NCBI GenBank assembly: GCA_023105745.1
Contig: JALGQZ010000004.1
Span: 32,609,816-32,673,815, forward strand
DNA length: 64,000 nucleotides
Direction of reading: 5' to 3'
From: Austropuccinia psidii
Taxonomy: Eukaryota > Basidiomycota > Pucciniomycetes > Pucciniales > Sphaerophragmiaceae
How positions within the stretch are numbered: the stretch's first letter is position 1; each line of letters starts with the position of its first letter. Positions 10,884 through 21,430 of the stretch are shown in pieces. A model generated the notes under the pieces. That model saw nothing but the letters and a program-made list of their open reading frames with translations, did not search any database and was not told the origin of the DNA. A program made the position numbers and the translations under genes.

Positions 10884-11041
10884 TTGTAAACCACTCTAGA
10901 ATCAGGAGTCCTAGTAATAGAAACATTACCCCCACTCAGACTGAACATAACATTGTCACGTCTGAGAGTAACATCAACAGTGATACACTGTGGTTACAAA
11001 TGCCCCAATATGCTGAGCAATCTAAAAAGCAGTTTGCATAA
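10163..11041 (+). CDS. C ORF Y, N-terminal region of Gag
   Basis: This ORF has 292 codons and lies in the same frame as the coiled coil and capsid that follow; only the TAA at 11039 separates them. The product is hydrophilic and probably disordered, rich in Ser, Gln, Pro, Arg and Gly, with almost no hydrophobic clusters. It fully contains the shared region of ORF X. In P2 the matching frame reads into the coiled coil without a stop, so the TAA here is probably a mutation. I read Y as the natural N-terminus of Gag. Confidence 0.55.
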   Translation: MSPVHLRDLGFQRNQPEDREGFSRTRRPERGHLGHSSGWQNNEGDNINPAIHTPIQWRPQIRGLEIHGSSSSAPPTPQGLIPMEHGQKEVQPGISLGRTWSKFPEDLSQRDRLQRPDGNHQRLESYQAVQTPGGKGTEDKGESSHYPSYRQTVNPDRAYSDSFSLTRSRPNQLSSGFTPIRNQKISGQESPFFTIPGSFQEKTRKQGQEQNLLQPEEERFRPYDSEAVGFGKRSAQEPEVVVNHSRIRSPSNRNITPTQTEHNIVTSESNINSDTLWLQMPQYAEQSKKQFA

Positions 11042-11062
11042 CTTGAAGCCAGCCATGAGAGG

Positions 11063-12082
11063 ATGAATAAATTACAAGCCTCCACGGAAAAAATAGTTAA
11101 AAATCTTCAAGAAGGACATGCTCAATTGAGCAAAGCCTCTGAAGAAACTAACAAAAGACTGAATCTAGTCTTTGAAGAACAATACCACAGCAAAAGGGAC
11201 AGGGATTGTCTGGACCAAGACATGAAAAAATTGTTTAATGTCTACCATAACTTGAAGCCCCAACCACAAGGCCAAGTTATGGAGAATTCATATCAACCAG
11301 ATGACATCAAACCAGATTCCATGTTGATGAATAAGGCAAGATCTCCATCACAATACCAGGATGAAGATGGCATGTCTTATTCAGAGAAGGAAGCCTTGAA
11401 ACAGCTTCCTGAGGCCCCAAGCTGGCCCAAGTTCTCTGGGACAGGAGAATATGATCATATAGAACTCATAGATTATATTGATGGACTCTTCATCAATTTA
11501 CCAAGCATACCAGCTTACTGGATTACTGCTAGACTGAATACAGAATTTCAAGGTCATGCTAGTATATGGTACACAGAAATGAAAGAAATCCATGGAAGAA
11601 TAAACTGGCCATGGTGGAAGAGTCAAATAATCCAAAAGTACAGTAATGGTACTTAAATATGGCAGAATACCATGTCATTTGAAAATGACAAATACTCAGT
11701 GGACAAAGATCCATATGAATGGTGTCTTAGACAGTCTAAAAGACTTAAAGCCATTGATCCTCAGATGAACATCCAAATGAGGAATCACAAGCTACTGACA
11801 CAACTGCCAGGAGAACTAGAGCATGCATTAAAATGCAGATGCAACCAAAATTGCACTCTAGATGACATTTCCAACACCTTACAAGACATAAGGAAAAGGA
11901 CTAACATAGGGAAATTCACCCCATATAAGAGCAGTGGTTTCAAAGAGAAACAACCTTTCAGGGTAGAGTTTAAGGACAAAACCAAAGAAAGAGTGGCAGA
12001 AGTGGCAAAGAAGAGAAATTTTTGTCACAATTGTGGTTCAACAGACCACTATGCCAACAACTGTCCAAAGGCAAAGAAATAG
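11063..12082 (+). pseudogene. C Gag coiled coil, capsid-like domain and zinc knuckle
   Basis: Two ORFs (11063-11656 and 11672-12082) share one frame, separated only by a TAA at 11654. Residues about 1-75 form a charged coiled coil. The capsid-like part follows, with PSWPKFSGTGEYDHIELIDY, WYTEMKE and NWPWWKSQI, then DPYEWCLRQSKRLKAIDP after the stop. A CCHC knuckle, CHNCGSTDHYANNC, lies close to the end with all four ligands present. A TAG at 12080 closes the frame, which would otherwise run on into an acidic linker. The family role is particle assembly and RNA binding. With single premature stops this copy is a recent pseudogene. Confidence 0.85.
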
Positions 12083-12737
12083 GTTTATGCCATTGAGAAA
12101 GTCCCAGAGGAGGAATACCCAACAGGGGATTCTGAATCAGACTCTATGGGTGATGCCATCAGAGAACAATCTGATGATGAACAGGACCCAAGAGAAGAAT
12201 TTCTAGTGGAGTACCAAGGGGAAGCCCTACTGGAAATTCGGGAAATACAGTTGGAAGCAGGCATGCCACAGGATACTGCCAACAAAAGCTTGTGCAAATG
12301 CCCAAACATTCCTGGTTACACCAACTAAAGGAATACCATATATACATGGAGCAGCCACAAAGATGACTGTCTGTATTTACAATGCTCAGCATCCACTGAT
12401 CATTGATAGTGGAGCACACTGCTCCATAGTGGCCAGAAATTATCTGGATAACCACTTTCCAAATTGGGAAAAACATCTCTTGCCCACTAAGGCAAAGAAC
12501 TTTGTAAGTGCATCAGGAAAGATGACTTCCATTGGGACAATTATCAAAGAGATAATTATACCCCACAGGAAGGGTAATATCACACTCAACCCAGACTTTG
12601 TAGTGCTTGATGATGCCCACATCATAGGGTTTTTACTTGGAACAGATTACCAGAGGAGGTATGGCATAGACATTTACAACAGTAAAAACAGGCACATCAA
12701 CATTGGTACTAACAAGCAAAAGAGAACTTTCACTTGA
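12083..12737 (+). pseudogene. C acidic linker and aspartic protease
   Basis: The linker (ORF 12146-12328) is Glu/Asp-rich and in the Gag frame. The protease reads in another frame (12363-12737), so an indel lies near 12290-12340. The active site is PLIIDSGAHCSIVA, DSG rather than the DTG of P1 and P2; both are used by active retroelement proteases. The conserved FLLGTDYQRRYGIDIY segment follows at the C-terminus. The protease ORF overlaps the RT ORF start by 35 bases in a further frame. Confidence 0.8.
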
Positions 12738-13845
12738 TATATACCAGATATCTTCTCAGGATCCACTAGAAGAACTTCTGAAGGAATTCAGAGAGGGACA
12801 GTTTAGCAATACCCTCACCAGTAAACAGAAACTAAGTTTACTGAAGATGCTGAGAAAGAACAGACCAGCATTTGCCATTGGTGAAGAGCCATTAGGCAAG
12901 ATCAAAGGCCATGATATAGAACTATATCTGGATGTGGAAAGACCTTATCCACCCATGCTTAGGAGACCTCCTTATCCAGCAAGCCTGGAAACCAGGAAGG
13001 AAATTGAGAAACATATCAATGAACTCCTGGACATTGATTTAATCAGGAAGATTGGAAATAATGAGATAGTGGAAATAACCACCCCTGTCCTAATCACCTG
13101 GCATGATGGCAAGTCTAGACTGTGCAGAAACCTCAGAGCTCTGAATAACTACACAAAAGCAGACAGGTACCCTATACCCAGGATACCTCATGCCTTGGAT
13201 AAACTGGCTAAAGCCAAATACATAACCAAAATGAACTGTATGAAAGGCTTCCACCAAAATGGAGTTAAACCAAACTCCATGAAATTACTCAGAATAATAT
13301 GCCATATGGGTATATATGAGTATACCAGGATTCCATTTGGCATCAAAAATGCACCAGCCCACTTCCAAAGAATGATGGACACAATATTTCAAGAAGAAAT
13401 ACTGGAAGCCTGGATGGTGGTATATATTGATGATATCATTATATACTCAGAGACATGGGAAGACCATGTACAATACATAGACAGAGTGCTAAGTAAATGT
13501 ACACCCATCAACCTTAAAATTTCACTCAAAAAGTGTAATTTTGGCCAACAAGAGCTACTGGCTCTAGGACACAAAGTCTCAGGTCTTAGTCTGGCAATTG
13601 ACCAGAATAAAGTAGCAGCAGTACTGCAAAAGCCAGTACCAAAGAGCATCAAAGAGATGCAATCTTTCCTTGGGTTTGCTAGCTACTATAGAAACCACAT
13701 CAAGAATTTTGCCCATATAACTAGTAGTTTATACAAGTTGTGTTCAAAAGATGAAGTTTTTGAAATCACCAAGGAAAGGAGGGATGCATATGAGAGGATC
13801 AAATATGAACTCACAAATGCACCTGTGCTCATCTTAGCTGACTGA
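12703..13845 (+). CDS. C reverse transcriptase
   Basis: This is a 380-codon open frame. After a linker, the RT domain starts near residue 65 ([20 protein letters not shown]) and runs through [48 protein letters not shown] and the active site [12 protein letters not shown] (YIDD at residues 241-244). The first catalytic Asp is changed: [10 protein letters not shown] replaces the M-D-A-L-K-G-F-H form of the other copies, so Asp is Asn at residue 178. The frame ends at the edge of a deletion that removed RNase H. It is largely intact but probably inactive. Confidence 0.9.
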   Translation: MVLTSKRELSLDIYQISSQDPLEELLKEFREGQFSNTLTSKQKLSLLKMLRKNRPAFAIGEEPLGKIKGHDIELYLDVERPYPPMLRRPPYPASLETRKEIEKHINELLDIDLIRKIGNNEIVEITTPVLITWHDGKSRLCRNLRALNNYTKADRYPIPRIPHALDKLAKAKYITKMNCMKGFHQNGVKPNSMKLLRIICHMGIYEYTRIPFGIKNAPAHFQRMMDTIFQEEILEAWMVVYIDDIIIYSETWEDHVQYIDRVLSKCTPINLKISLKKCNFGQQELLALGHKVSGLSLAIDQNKVAAVLQKPVPKSIKEMQSFLGFASYYRNHIKNFAHITSSLYKLCSKDEVFEITKERRDAYERIKYELTNAPVLILAD

Positions 13846-14761
13846 ATTTTGGACCAACTTGTATGACATGCTTGGCACCAAGCTTGCTTTTTCCACAGCT
13901 TACCATCCACAAACAGATGGCCTGGCAGAGAGGATGATCAAAACAATGGAGGACATTCTTAGGAGGTTCTGTGCCTATGGCATGGAGTATAAGGACCATG
14001 AGGGATATACCCATGACTGGGTTACCCTTCTACCAGCTGTCCAACTGGCTTATAATACAAGTCAGCACTCTACCACAGGAAAAACACCTGCATTGGTAGA
14101 GAAAGGGTGGAATTCCTTGTTGCCTGTGTATCACTAGAAGAAAGATCTTCTGACCATCCACCCCACAGCCAAAGACCTCCATGATATGTGGAAGAGGGCT
14201 TATGACACAGCTGCTAAATGCATAGCTGAAGCAAAAGATCATAATAAGCAGAGGTGGGACAAGACACACATGGAACCTGACTTTGAGGAAGGGGACCAGG
14301 TGTTAGTGTCTACACTGAGCTTTAACAATCTTAAAGGACCCAAGAAGATGAGAGACTCATTTGTAGGGCCCTTCACTATCATAAAGTTGATAGGCAAGAA
14401 TGCAGTGGAAGTCAAGCTCACAGAGGAGCTTTCCAGGAAACACCCATTCTTTCCAGTGAGCTTGGTCAAACCATACTTCCAAACTGAAGAGGGTAAATTT
14501 CCCTCCAGGAAGAAAATCCTCACACCACCAGAAATAGTGGGATTGGAGGATTCCCCAGGACCTGTGAGTAAAATCATCATGGTCAGAAAGATCAGACTTA
14601 ATGGGAAGGATCAAAGACAGTACTTAGTCAGATTCAAGAACCAGACAGCTGATAAGGACAAATAGTTGGCAGAAGATGCTATACCAGATGGTAACCTTCA
14701 TTTAAGGAGATTCAGAGCCTCTAGGAGGACTGAACAGTCTCATCAATGATGAGCCTTTTTT
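13846..14761 (+). pseudogene. C integrase remnant and chromodomain
   Basis: Coding resumes directly at [18 protein letters not shown], so RNase H, the integrase HHCC domain and both catalytic Asp residues are missing, while the catalytic Glu (DGLAERM) remains. ORFs 13859-14137 and 14186-14665 cover the rest: DQVLVSTLSFNNLKG, PFFPVSLVKPYF and a chromodomain-like end (RQYLVRFKNQ, HLRRFRASRR), with a TAG at 14663. Compared with M3, roughly 1.1-1.2 kb is lost. The deletion makes C non-autonomous. Confidence 0.85.
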
Positions 14762-14773
14762 AGAGGGAGGGTA
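14762..14773 (+). other. C polypurine tract
   Basis: AGAGGGAGGGTA immediately precedes the TGTCAGCC start of the 3' LTR, as expected for the plus-strand primer of a Ty3/gypsy element. Confidence 0.8.
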
Positions 14774-16194
14774 TGTCAGCCTGTGACTCAAAACCAGAGC
14801 ACAAGCATGACAGCCAAAATACCATAAACCAATGGTATAGCCAAGATACCACCAAAACATGGAGCTGAGCCAAATCAGCTCAAAAGGTATCAAACAAAAG
14901 AGGAAACTCACCTCTTTCTGAAAACATAATTCCCATCACCATAGGACAAGGAATAACAAAGTTATTGCTGAGCATAAACCTTAATTTTCACCTCTCATAT
15001 AAAATCTATAAGGGGAGGCTTAACCCCATCAAATGGGTATTTAAAATGAAGCTCTAAGCCAGGGCTATTCAATTGTACCAGCCAAACTGAGCTAGCACCA
15101 ATGTTACTGTAGTTATGGTCAATTTCAGGCCAAATAAGGGTGAACAAAACATTCACTTCTCATCTAACTTCTACAGTTTTAGTGTGAGATACTTGAAGTG
15201 GGGTCTTTTTGGAAAAAGCACAATCAGGGCTATCTGATGGTGTCATCCATTTCCCCATAGCTCAACTGGAACAAACGTTATTGGGCAAATAAGCGCAATA
15301 CAGCTTTTTGCCTATACCACGCATATGTACAAAAATCTTGTACATGGGAGACCTTTGCCATATTTGATGATACCCATATCAAATGAGGAGCCATTGTGTA
15401 GAGCACATACAGTGCTACACACAGAACCAATTTTGAGGTTGATATCTCAAGAATTGACAAAGTTATGGCTGTTTTAAGGTCAGATTCCCACCTGCTGTCA
15501 TATACAGCCTTACCATGGGATAATATCCCATAAACATGAATATGAGGTGTCAAATAGACAAAGAAGCTTGTTTTTACTTCTATACCTCATATGTCAGTCA
15601 ATACTTGGGTCCCATACAGTTTCTGTACAGCATTCTATGTGTCATACATGTCAGAATCAGGCTGTGAGGTCCCCAGATGAAGATTTTCACCCTGTATTGG
15701 TGAAAACTGCCCAGATGTGTTTCAAAACCACTTTTGAGCCCAATACAGGCTATACATTCTGTTTGCAAACCACAAGCCATTACTAGAGGGTGAAAAAATC
15801 TTCACTTCCTCTACGTGGAAAGGTCTAGCACCCTTTCCACCCCATTTCAGGATAAAAAGGAGGCTTTTCACAGCCAGAATTGTTTCCTCATCCTGCTCTT
15901 GAATATCCTACATAGTAAACTGTCAAAAACAGTTTTACTCTTGGGTAATAATCAGGTTATAATTATAATTTTAATTATTGTAGCTCTTATTATAGTAATC
16001 CAACTGGTAAGACTGCACCCAGGGTTCTCAATAGCGCTCACCACCACTATTCTTCAATAGTAGAACCCTTTTATTATATTATAAACCATAATATTAAATT
16101 AAAACTCTTATTTTAAAATTATTTCTATGTGTCACAGTCATAGTTCTAGTTGTAAATAGCCTAATTACTGCTTCAACATAGACTCCAGCTGACA
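14774..16194 (+). repeat. C 3' LTR
   Basis: It has the same length and ends as 7789-9209. Differences are mostly single substitutions, with a few clustered differences near its start. It is followed by the target repeat TGTCA and the resumed M1 integrase. Confidence 0.95.
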
Positions 16195-16560
16195 TGTCAC
16201 CTCCTGGTGGTAGGCCAGTTACCCAATCCATATGGACAACTTCCCAAGGTCTGCTGGGTTCTTGGATTTTGATCATATTTCCAAGTCTTTTGCCAGTGGA
16301 TTTATTCGCCTTTTGACATCTGTCACAGGTTTTGCAATACTCTGAAACATCTTTCTGCCACATTGGCCACCATATGCAGGTCTTTACTTTTTCTCTTGTT
16401 CTGTCTTCAGACAGATGTCCTGAAAAGGGGCTATCATGGCATTCTTTCAGTACAAGATTTATTAATGACCTGTCCACAACTGTCATGACACATGTGTGCT
16501 TGGTCCTGTGGTAAATTATACCATCCCATAGGTGAAATCTTCTTCATCATAAGATTTCTT
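16195..16560 (-). pseudogene. M1 integrase N-terminal zinc-binding domain
   Basis: The minus-strand ORF 16486-16094 reads into C; its M1 part ends at 16195. It shows the HHCC domain (ECHDSPFSGHLSEDRT, then YCKTCDRCQKAN) and the first catalytic Asp in HMDWVTGLPPGGD, where element C cuts the gene. The remainder continues at 7788 and leftwards. Confidence 0.85.
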
Positions 16561-17200
16561 TCATAATTCATCCAAGGCATGTATTACAGAGTTGTCTTTA
16601 CAGTTTGTTTTAATTAATTGGCATAAGATTCTACAATTCTTATCTTGAGTGTAACTGTTTCTTATTTCTTCAAAGAAGGTGGTGTTCAAGGCTGTAACAC
16701 TTATTCCTTTTATTAGGATCTGTGAGGAAGCTTCTTCTGGCACATAAACAGGATTATCAATATCATTTGGTAATGGCAATCTGCTTAATCTATCTGCATT
16801 TTTATGAATATTCCCATCTTTATAAACAATATTCATATTTCCCCTATCCTCATTTATGGCTATTTGCCATCTGAGCATATGTCTGTTGGGTGTTTTTCAT
16901 GCTTAAAAGTGACTTAACAGTGGTACAATCTGTTATTACTTCAAAAACACATCCTTCCGGAAAGTAATTGAGTTTTTCTAAACCCCAAACAAGGCCTAAA
17001 CACTCCATCTGACTTGCTCTGTATCTGGCTTCAGTTGGTTTGATTTGCTTGGACATGAAACATATGGGCCCTTAAGCAGGTTTATCATTTAAAATTTGGA
17101 CTTGATGAAGTGAAGCACCAAGCCCATCCCCTGATGCATCAAGGTAAAGCTTAAAGGGCAGTTAAAAGTTTGGCATCAGTAAGAGTGGAGCAGTGGTAAA
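16561..17200 (-). pseudogene. M1 RNase H
   Basis: Two minus-strand ORFs (17056-16850 and 16878-16561) cover the RNase H fold: QMECLGLVWGLEKL (Glu), FEVITDCTTVKSLL (Asp) and [13 protein letters not shown] (last Asp). The first Asp region ([12 protein letters not shown], near 17130) lies in another frame. Frameshifts near 16870 and 17070 break it. RNase H degrades RNA from the RNA:DNA hybrid during copying. Confidence 0.8.
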
Positions 17201-18019
17201 GGCTTGTCTTAAATATTAAAAGGCTTTTACTCTGTCAACAGTAATCTCAAATACTGTGTCTTTGTCACATAACCTATAAAGAAGTCCTGTTATGGATGCA
17301 AAATCTTTAATATGCTGCCTGTGATATCCTGCAAAACCCAAAAATGATTGAATTTCCTTTTTGTTTTGAGGCATAGGTTTCAGTAAGACTTCTGCAAATT
17401 TATTTTTGTCAATCCCAAGGGATAGACGAGATACTACATGTCCTAGTGCTTTGAGTTCCTTAAATCCAAAATGAAATTTCTTCAAAGAGATTTTCATGTT
17501 CACAGATTGGATTTTGGTCTAAATTCTGGATAATCTGCACATATGTTATTCCCAAGTCTTGGAACAGACAATACTATCCTCAATGTAAATGATCAATAAT
17601 CCTTCTGAAAGCTCTTCAGGAAAAATTTCATTCATCATTCTTTGGAAGTGTGAAGGTGCATTTTTGATTCCAAAAGGCATCCTCAAATATTCATAAACTC
17701 CAAAATGAACAATAATTCTCAAGTATTTCCTTGCTCTTGGTGTCACTACATTTTGATGAAATCCTTTAAGGGAATCCATAGTGCTTATATATATTTCTTG
17801 AGATATTTGGGTGAGGGAAATTTGAATTTTTGATATTGGGTACCTGTCTGGAACAGTGTAAGTGTTCAGAGCTCTAAAGTCCCCAACCACTCTAGATTTT
17901 CCATTATGCCATTCCACTATGACTGGTGTAGTTATTTCTACTTCTTCATTGTGGCCCGCGTTTCTTATTACACCAAGGTCCAGAAGCTCTGTGATATGAA
18001 TTTCCAGAGCTTCTCTTGA
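17201..18019 (-). pseudogene. M1 reverse transcriptase
   Basis: ORFs 17917-17546 and 17503-17216 carry the fingers and palm: [46 protein letters not shown] and LLIIYIEDSIVCS. The YIDD box is changed to YIED. The thumb segment ([33 protein letters not shown]) follows in another frame. Stops separate it from the protease ORF near 18020. Confidence 0.88.
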
Positions 18020-19057
18020 TTAAGGTCTCTCAATATTAACATTAATGTCAGCTTCATGACCAATAATTGCCCCTAGGGGTTCTTTACCTGAAGCAAATGC
18101 TTCTTTGTGGTCATATAAAAGAGCAGAAAGTTCATTTTTTTTATCACTCAAATGAAAGCTTATTTCAGCTTCATTTAACTGTTCAGACTTGAATTTCTCT
18201 AACTCTAAGCTGACTGGTGATACTTTGTTCACTGTAATTTTTCTTTTAAATGGTAAGAAGGCAAATGTTTGGTGCTTATTGTCTCCGATAGTAAAGTATC
18301 TGTCCTTGTTGTTATGTAAATCTATTCCATACATGATCAAATAATAATTTCCCAATATGAAATGGGTACTAGAGCAATTTTCCATAACAACAAATTCAAC
18401 AGTGATTCTTAAATTTCCATTTATATGTGGAAATATGACACTAGTTTCAAATATTCCCAATTTTTTAATTGAGTTACTTGCACTATTGAGTTTTATGCCA
18501 TCAATTGGAAACAATTGATCTTCAAAATTTGGTACACAAGTCTTAAGAAAGGATTTACCTACACAAGAGAAGAATGATCCTGGATCAAGTAGTACTTTAG
18601 TGGGTTTTTTGTCAACTACCACTTCTGGTATACAGGAGTTACCAGCTGTATAACCTTTCCATCTGTATGGTTTGGTTTTCATTAACTGTGCATCTTGAAT
18701 TTTTGATAAATCAAGTTGGCTATTGCTCAACTGTGTCAAGTGAAAATAAGATTCCATGATGTCAAAGGTGGAATTGATATTTTCTATATCCTTTGAATAT
18801 TCAGAAAATATTGATGATTTATCATCTGAATTTTCTTCAATTACATCATCTTTTTCAACATCAGGTTCTTTTTCAATATTAATTACATTGATTTTCCCCC
18901 TTTTTGGACATGTATTGGATAAATGTGTGGTGCTTTGGCAAATATGGCATTTCCTGATTGTATCTGAAAATTTATATTTCAACTTATTAAAATTTTCTTT
19001 CAGGTTTTTGTCCACAGAATCTTTCCAAGGTGTATTAAACTTTGTTTTGAGATTCAC
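18020..19057 (-). pseudogene. M1 nucleocapsid knuckle, acidic linker and protease
   Basis: A single 345-codon frame links the end of Gag to Pol: a complete CCHC knuckle (CHICQSTTHLSNTC, near residues 38-51), an acidic linker, then the protease. The active site reads KVLLDPGSFFSCVG, so the DTG triad is DPG and the enzyme would be dead. ILGNYYLIMYGIDLHNNKDR marks the protease C-terminus. The open frame across the Gag-Pol border shows that this family makes Gag and Pol in one frame. Confidence 0.85.
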
Positions 19058-19576
19058 CCTACTAGAACCAATTTTGTTCTGGTGGTTACTTCTTCTAATA
19101 TATTGATAATATCTTCTGCTGAAAATTGTTCAGCAGTCCTGCTTTTGACAGCATGCTCTAGGTCACCTCCACATTGTCTTATAATTTTCCTATGAATCAT
19201 AAATTCTGACATGTCAGGGTATATTGCTGTTATTCTGTCTTTTTGTTGGCAAAACCATGGTAAATCTTTGCCTTTATCAGCATTGAATTTTGCAGATTCA
19301 AAGGCTGTTTCAACCTTGAACCTCCAAGCATCATTGGCCCATTTGTTGATAATTTTGGTTTCCACCAAGTCCAAATTTTGTGTCCATGTGCTTGTCTAAA
19401 TTTGATATGCCATCTGTGAGCTGATTTGGTAAACAAGGTGTTAAATCTAGCTGTTACTAATCTGTCTGGTAATTCAAAATCTTCTTTGATCATGTCAATA
19501 CCTCTGATGAATTCCATATGGTCATATTCTCATTCACCACTGAAGTGAGGCCATTCATCAAGTTTTGGAACTTCTT
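19054..19576 (-). pseudogene. M1 Gag capsid-like domain
   Basis: ORFs 19517-19230 and 19374-19054 carry MEFIRGIDMIKEDFELPD, HKIWTWWKPK and ISEFMIHRKIIRQCGG-like text (SEFMIHRKIIRQCGGDLEHA as seen). They overlap in different frames, so a frameshift lies near 19330-19370. The domain matches the P2 capsid at 52200-52700. Confidence 0.82.
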
Positions 19577-20340
19577 TCAAGAGTGCTTGGCCCATTGATG
19601 GTTCCAAGTTATGAAAGGAAGTAGAAAACCATTTTTTAACTGTGAATTTTTAATATACAATACTTGTGGATTGGGAATCCTTGTACCCTCATTTTGATTC
19701 AGAGGTGTAGACATTCTTGGTAAGGTGTTTAGTAGTTTCTCAATATCATTCAATTTACTGTTGTTACACCTTTGTGAATTTCTTAATTCATTTTGCAAGC
19801 TTTGTATAGAGCTCATTACATTCTTTTATGATCATCCTCTTTATATGTCAGCTCATTCCATAATTCTGTTTGTTTAGTATTATCAGAGATAACCTCATTT
19901 AAATTTATTGTTAATTTTGATATTTCCTCCTTTGAGGTATCAAAACACTTTTTCAAGGCAATTATATGTGTCTTTGCTTCAGTAAATGATTTTGAAATAT
20001 CATCAAGAGCTTTCTTATTATCCTCTTTGATAGTACTTATGGCTTGTTTTATTTTTGTTTCAATTATGTCATCAATATTGAATTTAGAATATTTGTCTGT
20101 TAATTCTTTAATAATGGTAGATTGTTCATTTATCTTATTTCCAAAATAATTATAATTATTGGAAGTATTAATTGTTCTTAAAACTTTTACAAAACATATA
20201 AGTGCTTCATTTATTTGGCTCAGACTCAAGTTATTTGTTTTAAGATTGTTACAAACTGATGAATGTTTATCAGAAATATGACTTTTTACGTCAGTTATAG
20301 CTTCATAAAACTCTGGGATAGCATCAAAAATGTCAGAAAT
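19577..20340 (-). pseudogene. M1 Gag coiled coil
   Basis: The lower half of ORF 20781-19816 and ORF 19816-19577 give a long Lys/Asn/Ile-rich coiled coil (SQINEALICFVKVLRTINTS, then LQNELRNSQRCNNSKLNDIE). A frameshift lies at 19816. The start (ISEMISDIF at about 20340) is where ORF X ends in M3. Confidence 0.75.
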
Positions 20341-20983
20341 CATTTCTGATATTTTAATCTGGCTTCCTCCTTCTTTTGTAATTCCATCATTGTGCTGGCC
20401 ATCTGAAATACCTTTTCCATGGAATCCTGTAGCTCTGGCTGTAAGGTTTTGTGGCTGGTGCCTTTCCTTTGCCCTTGTTCTGAGCTTGTGGGTGCTTTTC
20501 ACATTGTGATTGCTGCTGCTGGCCACTGGGGCTGTTTTTGGCACTTGTTTGGGTGGTGGAGTGTTGTTTTTCCTCAATTCTGCTGTTAAGAGCATCATGT
20601 TCTTCTTTTCCATCAATGGATGCCATCCATTGAGTAACTTGCAAGTTTTGGTATGGCCCAGGAAGTTTCTCACAGTCAGGTAAGAATTCATGCAGTTTTT
20701 CCACAGATCTGCAAGGATCTGGTACTCTTTGTGCTGCAATGCATTATTGTAAGCCTTCTGGCTGGCTTTGTAAATGTGCACTGAGGCTTCTTATGGAAGT
20801 GTCAACTCTTTTTGAAGGTAAAATAGTTTTATCAGATTCAGAATGACACAATTTATTAATTTGGAGGTCATCCACTGACCCTTGTCCTTCTGTGACTGAT
20901 TGGCTTCTGCCATAATCACGTCTATGACCTTTCTGGGAGCTTCTTGAGGGGTTATGGCTGGCTCCTGATCTGGTTGAAGCCAT
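20341..20983 (-). pseudogene. M1 overlapping gag ORFs X and Y
   Basis: Y starts at ATG 20983 (MASTRSGASHN...) and is open for 79 codons to 20744, continuing after that stop as KLHEFLPDCEKLPGPYQNLQ. X, in another frame, runs from the splice acceptor at 20970 through QEPAITPQEAPRKVID, then HIYKASQKAYNN and LWKNCMNSYLTVRNFLG to NGWHPLMEKKN. Around 20480 a 1-nt shift swaps the two frames, so ORF 20781-19816 begins as X and ends as Y. Over about 57 codons shared with M3, X differs at 13 residues and Y at 21, so X looks more constrained. Confidence 0.6.
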
Positions 20984-21034
20984 ATTTTATGATTAAATCA
21001 CTTTCAAATAGTAATTTTACATCAAAAAACTTAC
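20970..21034 (-). other. M1 putative gag intron containing the Y start
   Basis: On the minus strand the 65-nt interval begins AATA/GTAAGT and ends CTTCAACCAG. The ATG of Y (20983) lies 14 nt before its end. Joining 21035 to 20969 carries the upstream exon frame into ORF X. The donor is a perfect GTAAGT. Confidence 0.5.
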
Positions 21035-21208
21035 TATTGGCCAAATTCTTAGCTTTATGAGGAGTATTACTTATATCCAAGCTAATCAATTCAGAAGGAA
21101 TTGGTTCAGGTTGATTATTCTGAGTCACAATAACATTACTGGCAGGAATAATTCTGGTAACTGTTGAGGATTTTTCAATGTTTTCCTGTCTTAACACATT
21201 TTCAGACA
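21035..21208 (-). pseudogene. M1 upstream gag exon
   Basis: The 58-codon segment reads SENVLRQENIEKSST and IPSELISLDISNTPHKAK, matched by M3 (SDNVVRQENIETVST). It is preceded by TTAACTTTAG, an acceptor-like sequence, and has no ATG, so its start codon probably lies in a still earlier exon. Its function is unknown. Confidence 0.45.
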
Positions 21209-21430
21209 CTAAAGTTAATGAAAAAGCAAATTAGTTAAGTAAAAAAAAGGTATTTAAAAAAAGAAGTAAAAACATAAGCCCACTTATAATATGAAAAATT
21301 ATTCTGTTACAGATTTTTTGAATTATAAGTAATTGTTATATTTTTTTTGAGATTTTTCAATATAAGAAAAAGAATTAAAAAAGAGTAAAAAAATACGTCA
21401 CAGGTAAAATATCATGGCCGGGCCCCCAAA
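21209..21430 (-). other. M1 leader with primer-binding-like block
   Basis: Read from the LTR on the minus strand, it starts TTTGGGGGCCCGGCCATG, then about 200 bases of T-rich sequence. No ORF is visible apart from the acceptor-like end. Confidence 0.6.

Larger units (their letters stand above)
7789..16194 (+). mobile_element. C, plus-strand chromovirus of a second family with a pol deletion
   Basis: C has two 1421-bp LTRs (7789-9209 and 14774-16194) starting TGTCAGCC and ending GCTGACA, a post-LTR block and a polypurine tract. It lies in the integrase gene of M1; the flanks AGTCA (7784-7788) and TGTCA (16195-16199) are a 5-bp target duplication with one change, as M3 reads TTCTGTCACC at the unbroken site. 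Gag, protease and RT are present; RNase H and most of the integrase are gone. The two LTRs differ at roughly 5-7% by eye in their first 300 bases. It is more G/C-rich than the surrounding elements. Confidence 0.93.
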
